Shown here: positions 60,201 to 64,000 of the stretch, piece by piece
Position numbering within the stretch: position 1 is the stretch's first letter
How the letters are laid out: each line of letters begins with the position of its first letter
Assembly: GCA_047967505.1 (NCBI GenBank)
Contig: CM106539.1
Reading direction: 5' to 3' (one strand)
From: Dipteris shenzhenensis
Lineage: Eukaryota; Polypodiophyta; Polypodiopsida; Gleicheniales
Length of the DNA stretch: 64,000 nt
Translations under genes and position numbers: made by a program
The notes under the pieces: model-generated
The model's input: the letters and a program-made list of their open reading frames with translations, nothing else
The model's database searches: none
What the model was told of the DNA's origin: nothing

Positions 60201-63200
60201 CTGTACGAGTTTTTGCAAACTATTGGATCAACTTTCTGTTGGCTCTACCAGTAGGCTCTATTCTGTTTCACATTTGCAATTTGCAAATCATCTTTCGCTG
60301 TTCAATCAACTAAGTTAACTTTGTGACTGTCGAACTTATCCGATTGTAGTCCACATTGGTAAATTAATGTCTAGACTGTAAAATGGGCATTTTCATCTAT
60401 CTGAATCCATTATATTTTTATGCTTGCTCTCATAGCACTTGATGATGTTGACTTCTTTCATCAGAATACATTGGATTTGAGAGGTAATGTTACGCTCTAG
60501 CCGAGGTAGCATGACCTCGGAAGAATCAGTCGACATTTCCCTTAAAGGATCTATATTTGTAATATATTTGTTTGCGCTTCATGTAAATGATCGGGAGGGA
60601 ATTAATGTCAAGGTCCTAGGTGAGGGTTGATAGCACCAGACTAGGTGGATCTAAGGCTAAGCATCCCAAGAGAGGGGTGAAATGTTGCATTAGTAAGGCC
60701 CTATAATGATGGCATGTGGCATCTAGATCCATCTAGGGAGATGGGGCTTGTTGAAGCTAGAGAGAGAGAGATGAGACTCAGTTTTTCACATTCTCTGTTG
60801 TTGGCTCTCACGTTTCAGCAAGGTTGGCTGGGTGGAACGATAGTGGTGCTTCTCCCGTGATTTGTCTGTAGTTAGAAGTTAGTGTTTAACAGGTAAAGCT
60901 GACTGCCCAAATTGCAGATAAATAAGTTACACATGCAGTGCCACTGCTCCATGTCTAGAAAAAAAAAGTCATGAAGAAAAAGACATACCAATTCACCCCG
61001 ATATGCATGACCAGAAGTATGCAGGTTGTCCGCCCTTCCCATTGCTATTGTAGGTCCCAATTCTGCAATTCTATTCATCATTTTCATGACTCGTATCTCA
61101 TTCCCAGGTATCACCTGCTTAAAGGGAAGGGAAAGTAACGACAAATTTTGCAAGCTTAGAAACAGTAAAACATATAAAACGCAAGAAGAGCGCTTAAAGG
61201 GCTGAATCAATCAAAAGTGTTCTGGAATATTGAGATGATGCATGGCAAAAGGGGCAGCAGAACAACATTTAAGTTTTATCGAATTTGGCCTGACTTGGAA
61301 GATCCTAAAAAAATTTATTTGGTCGTCAAAAAAACCAAGAAAGGAAACATGTAACTGGAAGAAATATGTAAACAGCATATAACATATCATACATGGGAAA
61401 ACAAGTGTAGTAAAGAGGCTCTCATTATCTTCAAACTCTAGTAAGTGAGCTAGAAAGAGAAAGCAAAGTCATCCTTTCAACAACTTGTTAAGATCTATAT
61501 TTCACCTTAGCGGAGTATAGAACCAAATCATCCTTGTTCAACTTCAAAGAACGGCTACTCCCCAAGGAGGCCAAGTTCAAAGCTGCACGTGGTTCTGCCT
61601 GCCCTGAAGCTTGCACATTATGATACTTTGACAAAAAATCCATTGTAATTGAAAAGAAAAATGCACAACACCAAAGAGTGACATATCACAACAGCAAAGC
61701 AGTACACATGACCACCTGTGATCCTGTTGTCACAATTAGTAGGTCTTTTGGGGCATATGAATTTATATCTTCTGCTTTTACCTGCAGGGTAGCAACCATA
61801 CAACATGACAATAAATGAACACTCATTTCTTCAACAAATGCTCTATAAAGTCAAGCACCAGGCAAAGTCATATGAGGTCCTGTGATAAGGCCTATCAAGG
61901 GTTGTAAATTAATAAACATAATCAATTACTTGCCAGGATTGAGGGGTCAAATGGAGCTTGCCCATCTTTCCAGGCAGCATCCAAATAAGCTCGCAGAGAC
62001 ATCCCAACAAAAACCTACCAAGATTAGCAGGATCAGAAATGAAACATGCTTCCAGCCTGGAAAATAAACGGATGAAAACATAGACCTGCATCAGCAGCCC
62101 CATAAGCATTTACCAGCTTTCGCCCTGAAGCTTCCGCAGCAGCTTTCACACTACCAAGACGGTGAACATTCGATGCAAACTGGGTGGTGATGACTCTTCC
62201 CTTTGCCTTCAAAACCCGATGCATCAAAGCCTGTGCCACATCTGCTTCACTAGTTGTTCGCCCAGGAGACAGTACATTTGTGGAATCACTCATCATCTGC
62301 AAACCAGACAGCTTCAGCACATTCATCAAAGTATATTGTCAACAAAATCAAGTGCACAAGGCTTGACAAAGTTCCACGACCATAGCACATGCAGCACATC
62401 ACAAAAGTAATGCAAAGGGGAGCCTTCACATGGCAATGATTAGTTGAGCTTGTTTTCCTCTTCATCGTTGAAAAATACTTTGAGAATCCATCAATATAAT
62501 TTTATGGGAAATCATGCTCATATATATGATTCCCTAATTAGGTGGCATGATAAACACAATAATTCAGTTCTTTCATGTCGTTCCATCAAAGAACATTGCC
62601 AAAAGATATCAAGAAAATCAAACCAAATGAAACTTCAATCCACACGAGACCCTAACCACTGAAACTTAAATCCTGCCCATGCAGAATATATAGAGCCAGC
62701 CACGAATAATACCAACGTCACTCCTTCCTTTGAAAGTTCCTCTAGTGCATTTCGATCAAAAACTTTCCCATCGATTGGAGCCTCATCGATCTGCCATGTA
62801 AGAAATGCTTAAATCAATTAAAGGATTTTCAAATGGCCAGAGATTCACTCCCAGGATCAGAGCCTTAATTATCTGACACAGCCAAACAACCTGTTGCACT
62901 GATATGCTGCCCCTACCTTCCAATCACCAGTATGAAGAATTGTCCCATCATTGCAACGGAGGACCAGACCACAGCAATCTGGAATTGAATGTGTAACTCT
63001 GATGGCCTCAACCTCAAAGGGCCCTGCCTTGAACCTTGTCCTCATGTCAATTGTCTTCAGTCGCCCTTCACTTCTGATGGTAAATTCATCCAATCGTCTT
63101 TTAATAAGCTGCAATATGTACCACATTCATGAACCCAGGAAAAGAGAAGTGAGAGTCTGTGCCTGTCCCATCCTCAATGTGGCTGGGAATACTCCTTAGC

Positions 63201-63782
63201 TAGCATTGAGTAACCAGGCCATTAAAGCATATCATTCAGGCTCTTGAATGTTATCATGATGTAACTCGCAACAGTAGAGATAAATAGGAACAAGACACCA
63301 AATCTACACTTCTCAGCACACAAAAACAAAATGTGGTGTCATCAAGCTATTTTCAACAAGATATTTCTGTACTATATGGAGAGTGCCGGTATTACTTCCA
63401 TGGTGAAGGATGTTGCGTATACAGGTGTTGATGGATCCAGCACTGGAAACACCTGCAGCAGCAAACATTACCTACAATTACAATGAGAACCAGCTGGCAT
63501 AAAGTTCTACAGTCCCTTCGGGTTGTGAAAGCTCGCCTAACATAGCAACATTCAATCAGCAAAAGAACGTCAAAGAGTCATCACTGACAAGAAAGAACTG
63601 GCAATTCTCACTAAAGAACAGTTAACACCTCCACTAAAGCTAAGCTATCAATCCTTACCCATGGCAAAGCACCAATATGATCCTCATGCCCATGTGTAAT
63701 GATGAGAGCCTCAATCTTGTGCCTCCATCGATGTATAAAAGCTGTGTCTGGTAAGACTCTCTGCACACCAAGCTCTTCATAA
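29899..63782 (-). CDS. RNJ: Organellar ribonuclease J (plant type), 20 exons, 5' end outside window
   Basis: RNase J is a metallo-beta-lactamase/beta-CASP nuclease that matures rRNA and mRNA ends in chloroplasts; loss in Arabidopsis is embryo-lethal (family knowledge). Twenty exons were placed by homology and splice signals: 63659-63782, 63396-63452, 62917-63108, 62713-62790, 62114-62296, 61934-62014, 61716-61781, 61506-61598, 60989-61114, 58558-58671, 41417-41512, 41214-41311, 31925-32418, 31649-31870, 31230-31346, 31019-31138, 30812-30916, 30581-30715, 30218-30480, 29899-29997. Phases agree throughout and the product in the window is about 953 residues ending at TAG. Every junction is GT-AG except one GC donor. 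The transit peptide and first part of the beta-lactamase domain lie beyond 64000. The gene looks intact and functional; exon 31649-31870 has the least certain acceptor. Confidence 0.93.
32700..32999 (+). other. LTR-like promoter fragment (tentative)
   Basis: A TGTTGGG start near 32713 and a TATA-like GGTATATAACC at 32810-32820 within an A/T-biased stretch resemble a Copia LTR. No second copy was found, so this stays tentative. It lies in the 8.8-kb RNJ intron, left of the likely organellar insertion. Confidence 0.25.
33000..33640 (-). other. Probable organelle-derived insertion (mitochondrial intron-like)
   Basis: About 640 bp with balanced base composition, no microsatellites and no protein frame, sharply unlike the AT-rich intron around it. 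On the minus strand it has phrases such as AAGCCGGGAAGACCGG, TCATTTGACGGGAATGG and GCCCGCCAGCACACGATG, which have the feel of plant mitochondrial group II intron or spacer DNA. I cannot name the source gene from memory with certainty. Confidence 0.4.
34190..34773 (+). pseudogene. Copia reverse transcriptase remnant, left part
   Basis: Spread over shifting frames are E-H-W-M-R-A-M, N-T-W-x-[37 protein letters not shown] and L-L-I-G-T. This is the Copia RVT_2 order up to the start of the Y-V-D-D region (here degraded). The gag-only element at 34774-37402 interrupts it, and it continues at 37403-37500 with F-E-M-S-D-L. Stops are many; this is an old copy. Confidence 0.75.
34774..35050 (-). repeat. 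3' LTR of the gag-only element
   Basis: 277 bp, TGTTG...CAACA. Identical in almost all positions to 37115-37402 but lacks a 12-bp segment around CATACAT. Confidence 0.93.
35422..36252 (-). pseudogene. Copia-type gag with two zinc knuckles, one in-frame stop
   Basis: From ATG at 36252 the frame reads [13 protein letters not shown], the retrotransposon gag start, then R-E-N-L-W-G-L-V. A single TAA at 35980-35982 (in S-P-S-stop-A-W-Q-K-L-D) interrupts it, after which the same frame continues. The C-terminal half has [14 protein letters not shown] and [14 protein letters not shown], two CX2CX4HX4C RNA-binding knuckles. Total about 276 codons. Only one disabling change is visible, matching the low LTR divergence. 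Confidence 0.9.
37115..37402 (-). repeat. 5' LTR of the gag-only element
   Basis: 288 bp, TGTTG...CAACA. Carries the 12-bp segment GCTCACTGACAT missing from the other LTR, which looks like a small tandem duplication of ACATCACTGA-like sequence. Confidence 0.93.
37403..37500 (+). pseudogene. Copia reverse transcriptase remnant, right part
   Basis: Continuation of the Copia RT after the nested insertion. It includes F-K-T-N-L and F-E-M-S-D-L, the block that follows the Y-V-D-D motif. The 5-bp ACTAA at 37403-37407 is the duplicated target site. Confidence 0.65.
37501..39690. other. Intron DNA without a recognised element
   Basis: Part of the 8.8-kb RNJ intron. Mixed AT-rich sequence; short frames on both strands show no family features. 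Confidence 0.4.
39692..40039. repeat. 157-bp tandem duplication ending in (GA)n
   Basis: TATGGCATCT.CT.TCAGTTGG...AGCTACGGGAACGGTCTCT occurs at 39692 and again at 39849. GTGCGT-rich ends close each unit, and (GA)n follows at 40007-40039. Confidence 0.85.
40040..41213. other. Intron DNA without a recognised element
   Basis: Nothing recognised between the GA array and RNJ exon 41214-41311. Confidence 0.4.
41214..41512 (-). CDS. RNJ: RNJ exons 11-12 in window: end of the catalytic core
   Basis: Exon 41417-41512 (32 codons) encodes [10 protein letters not shown] and L-R-N-R-R-V-L-S. Exon 41214-41311 encodes [12 protein letters not shown] and ends in phase 2 (AG), which joins to C at 32418 to give Ser. 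This pair lies between the 17-kb and 8.8-kb introns. Confidence 0.95.
41938..44285 (-). mobile_element. LINE copy E with intact 3' stem-loop and (CT)n tail
   Basis: Minus strand. From 44200 down: [13 protein letters not shown] (RT motif A, about 44020-44060), [17 protein letters not shown] (motif B), and [10 protein letters not shown] at about 43750 (Y-A-D-D with Ala to Thr), then [11 protein letters not shown]. The connector and finger follow, with the PIP-like Q-G-V-I-T-E-F-F at 42505-42482. The 3' end has AGACC-CATC-GGTCT (42014-42001), GACTTTAATAAA and (CT)n (41981-41938). Frameshifts abound. The 5' end joins a Copia RT fragment near 44285. Confidence 0.8.
44286..44395 (-). pseudogene. 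Copia reverse transcriptase fragment
   Basis: On the minus strand: K-Q-K-V-D-G-S-I-D, then [21 protein letters not shown]. This is the opening block of Copia RVT_2. It runs straight into LINE E on the same strand, about 35 codons in all. Confidence 0.7.
44396..45161 (+). other. Probable retroelement leader
   Basis: Pyrimidine- and GCTGC-rich, no protein frame, directly upstream of the Copia gag at 45162. It is likely the 5' leader of that element, but no LTR or primer binding site was recognised. Confidence 0.35.
45162..45980 (+). pseudogene. Copia-type gag with one zinc knuckle
   Basis: ATG at 45162 begins [16 protein letters not shown]. After a frameshift near 45235 it continues with [12 protein letters not shown], then [18 protein letters not shown]. 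After a stop near 45495 and another break, [16 protein letters not shown] leads to [14 protein letters not shown], a CX2CX4HX4C knuckle, and ends at TAG 45978-45980. No protease, integrase or RT follows; a polypurine tract follows instead, so this is probably another gag-only element. Confidence 0.8.
46167..46560 (+). mobile_element. Polypurine tract and probable 3' LTR
   Basis: AAGGGGAGG at 46167-46175 is a typical polypurine tract, 190 bp after the gag stop. The following TGACGAGTGATG...CTTCA (46176-46560) fits an LTR by TG..CA ends. No 5' partner was found upstream, so limits are tentative. Confidence 0.4.
46576..48254 (+). mobile_element. LINE copy F, 5'-truncated at a CT array, with 3' tail
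   Basis: Begins at a (CT)n run (46576-46594) and ends in a long one (48184-48250). In between lies the best preserved ORF2 C-terminal part of the group, then the 3' UTR with three short stems: AGGAC/GTCCT (48026-48030 with 48041-48045), AAACGG/CCGTTT (48066-48071 with 48081-48086) and the terminal AGACC/GATCT (48135-48139 with 48145-48149, one mismatch), then GACTTTAATAAA. The copy is younger-looking than C, D, E, G and H. Confidence 0.8.
46615..47816 (+). pseudogene. LINE F ORF2: thumb, connector, CCHC finger and PIP-bearing tail
   Basis: A single frame is open from at least 46537 to 47816 with just one stop (TAG 47386-47388). Order: [72 protein letters not shown]. Then comes the finger C-P-L-C (about 47371-47382), E-H-F-A-F-R-C and [12 protein letters not shown]. 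The Arg/Gln-rich tail contains Q-R-P-I-T-D-F-F (47611-47634). The start codon and RT catalytic motifs are missing through 5' truncation. Confidence 0.8.
48255..48965 (+). mobile_element. LINE copy F2, short second copy joined to the CT tail of F
   Basis: Starts with L-C-P-L-C-D-L-like sequence right after the CT array, then jumps by a 118-bp deletion (relative to F) from GGAGATC to AACGGTGCC. The rest is about 95% like F through the PIP-like Q-R-P-I-T-D-F-F (48379-48402) and the 3' UTR. Stems: AGGACT/AGTCCT (48798-48803 with 48812-48817) and AGACC/GGTCT (48908-48912 with 48918-48922), then GACTTTAATAAA and a CTTT/CT-rich end (to 48965). Confidence 0.8.
48966..50900 (-). mobile_element. Copia element remnant: gag to integrase
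   Basis: Minus strand. Gag begins near 50872 ([11 protein letters not shown]), continues through gag helices (about 50600-50250, with a 65-bp tandem duplication at 50406-50535), and the protease/pre-integrase region around 49850-49500. Integrase follows: [14 protein letters not shown] (D-D-E core, about 49260-49300), [15 protein letters not shown], then F-W-L-D-A-I and T-P-Y-E-A-W. It is cut at 48966, the junction with LINE F2. RT and RNase H are missing. Many frameshifts. Confidence 0.8.
50901..51849 (-). other. Leader region of the minus-strand Copia element
   Basis: No protein frame. Many CAAATGT.CAAA and CCAAAT words up to about 51600, then GTACGG-rich DNA (51610-51790) like the leader at 16230-16340. 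A 5' LTR or primer binding site was not recognised. Confidence 0.4.
51850..54264 (+). mobile_element. LINE copy G with 3' stem-loop and (CT)n tail
   Basis: RT remnants at 51850-52130 (R-A-R-P-E-G-S, then [10 protein letters not shown], a Y-A-D-D variant), a (GA)n run inside the frame (52182-52206), [11 protein letters not shown], and [11 protein letters not shown] (52498-52530). At 52945-53305 about 360 bp of unrelated AT-rich DNA interrupts it. Then [13 protein letters not shown] and the PIP-like Q-R-H-V-T-N-F-Y (53709-53732). Stems: AAGGG/CCCTT (54132-54136 with 54147-54151) and AGGCC/GGCCT (54192-54196 with 54201-54205, loop CATA), then GATGTTAAT and (CT)n to 54264. Confidence 0.8.
54265..54659. 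other. Intron DNA between LINE copies
   Basis: Starts at the end of the CT array. A 25-bp phrase with CATCAATTCTCTCCACTGC is repeated near 54310-54370. Nothing else recognised. Confidence 0.4.
54660..55172 (-). pseudogene. LINE ORF1: coiled-coil protein fragment
   Basis: An open frame of 165 codons on the minus strand. After a Ser/Pro/Thr-rich start comes a coiled-coil stretch ([19 protein letters not shown]) and then [11 protein letters not shown], matching the N-V-L-I-R-G-L turn of LINE D ORF1. It probably comes from an L1-like ORF1 of a related element; the rest of that element is missing downstream (toward 54600). The upstream side is the G-rich repeat region at 55200. Confidence 0.55.
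55200..55510. repeat. TTAGGG-like and G-rich simple repeats
   Basis: Runs of GGTTAGGG (55210-55305) in several degenerate units, then GACGACGGG and GGCGGCTG-type repeats, and a TTAGA array at 55478-55504. Units are mostly TTAGGG rather than the common plant TTTAGGG and are short and impure, so this is an internal repeat and not a chromosome end. Positions 55640-55690 continue as purine-rich GAGG repeats. Confidence 0.7.
55685..57632 (-). mobile_element. LINE copy H, 5' end at a CT array
   Basis: Minus strand. The 5' junction at about 57632 abuts (CT)n/(AC)n. RT motif B follows at once ([20 protein letters not shown]), then [10 protein letters not shown] with an intact Y-A-D-D (about 57430-57460, different frame), N-I-N-L-G-K-T-K-V, the thumb and connector (56946-56596), and the tail F-I-H-E-A-V-R-H with the PIP-like Q-I-M-I-T-K-F-F (56174-56151). 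The 3' end near 55700 has GTATCAGGTTTCTCACAGTC, a degraded terminal stem (GGAC..ATCT) and GACTTAAAAAACC, then purine-rich DNA. Confidence 0.75.
57670..57835 (-). pseudogene. Reverse-transcriptase-like fragment, not LINE or Copia
   Basis: On the minus strand about 50 codons read [14 protein letters not shown], then [16 protein letters not shown]. The D-I-x-x-C-Y-E-N-I-P pattern resembles RT motif A (catalytic Asp) of Penelope-like or other host-type RTs (S-x-D-V-x-x-L-Y-x-x-I-P). It is too short to classify and is cut by a CT/AC array at its 3' side. Confidence 0.35.
57895..58310 (+). mobile_element. Short LINE-derived element: ORF1 C-terminus plus LINE 3' tail
   Basis: A 50-codon frame from ATG 57909 encodes [18 protein letters not shown] and A-K-V-R-A-A-K, then a stop. 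The remaining words ([17 protein letters not shown]) follow in another frame. A 3' UTR with stem GGGAG/CTCCC (58195-58199 with 58212-58216) and terminal stem AGACC-TTTT-GGTCT (58254-58267) leads to GATGTTAAT and (CT)n. ORF2 is completely missing. This is a non-autonomous derivative able in principle to be moved by the LINE machinery through the shared 3' end. Confidence 0.65.
58558..58671 (-). CDS. RNJ: RNJ exon 10 in window: beta-CASP motif C
   Basis: Thirty-eight codons from an ACAG acceptor to a GTAAGC donor. They encode [11 protein letters not shown] and L-K-E-H; the His of V-H-G-E is the last zinc ligand region. The exon stands alone, 2.3 kb below the previous exon and 17 kb above the next. 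Confidence 0.95.
58910..59180 (+). pseudogene. Copia integrase remnant
   Basis: Fragmented frames show L-A-P-Y-T-Q-Q-Q-N (like the A-P-Y-T-P-Q-Q-N integrase motif) at about 58912 and [20 protein letters not shown] at about 59107-59163. They are in the normal order and spacing. Highly decayed, in the intron between RNJ exons 58558-58671 and 60989-61114. Confidence 0.5.
59663..59920. repeat. Diverged tandem duplication, about 140-bp period
   Basis: Shared words in order: ACAATAGAAGC.CCTACA, GAAGAAGGTGATACCACA, CAAAACC.TAGGG, ACCCAAATTGG. Unit starts at about 59685 and 59827. Confidence 0.75.
59921..60988. other. Intron DNA without a recognised element
   Basis: Nothing recognised apart from a short (GA)n at 60760-60771. 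Confidence 0.4.
60989..63782 (-). CDS. RNJ: RNJ exons 1-9 in window: metallo-beta-lactamase and beta-CASP core
   Basis: Numbering residues from 63781: the zinc ligands H-G-H-E-D-H are at 30-35 (exon 63659-63782), the next ligand His in T-H-S-I-P-D at about 100, and Asp in H-T-G-D-W-K at about 122 (exon 62917-63108). S-D-S-T-N at 153-157 is beta-CASP motif [10 protein letters not shown] follows in the same exon. H-T-S-G-H-A (exon 60989-61114, residues 323-328) carries the beta-CASP motif B His. All catalytic residues seen in the family are present. Introns in this block are short (about 0.1-0.6 kb), unlike the next ones. Confidence 0.95.
61932..61933 (-). other. RNJ: Non-canonical GC splice donor
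   Basis: Exon 61934-62014 ends ...ATCCTG followed by GCAAGT. Splicing at this GC joins F-D-P-S-I-L to V-K-A-E-D-I in phase and without a length change compared with the family. The nearest GT (61929-61928) would add four bases and break the frame. GCAAGT is the usual context of GC-AG introns. Confidence 0.8.
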
Positions 63783-64000
63783 CTGTTACAAGAAAAAGAT
63801 CAAATGATATCACTTTATTTTGCCCTAAACAGCCTCTTTTAAGGCCCAAAACCACTGCCTTGATAAAAAGTTCAACACAATAAAAAAATTTACATATCTC
63901 CAACCATAGGCAAGGCAATGTTTTGAAGCATACATGTCCTGTGTTGAGGTCTACCAGGAGACAGGCTCTCCACAACACAAAAAACTCCTAGAATATGCCA
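63783..64000 (-). other. RNJ: RNJ intron at the window edge
   Basis: The acceptor CAG precedes 63782. A long open frame through 63978 in another phase is a read-through of intron and exon. I see no match to the preceding RNase J region (the G-G-x-G-E-I-G-x-N strand) here, so the previous exon lies beyond the window. Confidence 0.5.

Noticed and set aside
63655-63978. 107-codon minus-strand frame at the window edge
   Set aside because: It runs through an intron and reads the RNJ exon out of phase; the correct frame gives H-G-H-E-D-H.

Overview
The window is nuclear DNA from a land plant with a large, repeat-rich genome. The evidence is a spliced plant-type organellar RNase J gene carrying the plant-specific C-terminal GT-1-like (trihelix) domain, abundant Copia-type LTR retrotransposon remnants (some with an initiator-Met tRNA primer binding site), a plant hAT transposon, and very long introns. 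The species cannot be named from sequence alone. The intron size and the unusual LINE families would suit a gymnosperm, fern or lycophyte, but this is only an inference.

The one host gene recognised is RNase J (RNJ) on the minus strand. I resolved 20 exons between 63782 and the stop codon at 29899-29901. They encode about 953 residues and the reading phase is kept across every junction. The N-terminus lies beyond the right edge. The metallo-beta-lactamase/beta-CASP core is in 58558-63782, two more core exons are at 41214-41512, and the C-terminal extension with the GT-1-like domain is in 29899-32418. Two introns, about 17 kb (41513-58557) and 8.8 kb (32419-41213), are filled with nested transposable elements. 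One junction uses a GC donor.

Positions 1-29 kb lie downstream of the gene and contain no recognised host gene. From left to right they hold: a zf-RVT LINE fragment (250-966); AT-rich DNA with foldback and tandem repeats (1-6.4 kb); a tandemly duplicated Copia gag fragment (6.5-6.9 kb); an LTR with primer binding site (8.3-8.5 kb); CT-rich arrays (11.4-12.2 kb); a LINE endonuclease fragment (12.9 kb); minisatellites (14-15.2 kb); a minus-strand plant LINE remnant (16.7-18.7 kb); and a plus-strand pile of LINEs (18.7-28.6 kb). A hAT transposon with perfect 8-bp target duplications interrupts the last of those LINEs.

The dominant theme is one group of LINEs seen in at least eight copies (B, C, D, E, F, F2, G and H). 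ORF1 fragments encode coiled coils. ORF2 fragments encode an AP endonuclease, a reverse transcriptase and a CCHC finger. The 3' ends carry short stem-loops followed by (CT)n instead of poly(A). Three properties stand out. (1) The terminal stem-loop shows compensatory changes between copies (AGGCC/GGCCT versus AGACC/GGTCT). (2) Five copies begin directly at a CT array, and several are joined head to tail through such arrays. (3) All eight copies that retain the ORF2 C-terminus keep a Q-x-x-[I/V]-T-x-F-[F/Y] peptide matching the PCNA-interacting (PIP-box) consensus, although the surrounding tail is diverged. Other points of note are a young gag-only LTR element nested in a Copia pseudogene, a likely organelle-derived insertion near 33.0-33.6 kb, and a Copia/LINE chimeric junction near 44.29 kb.
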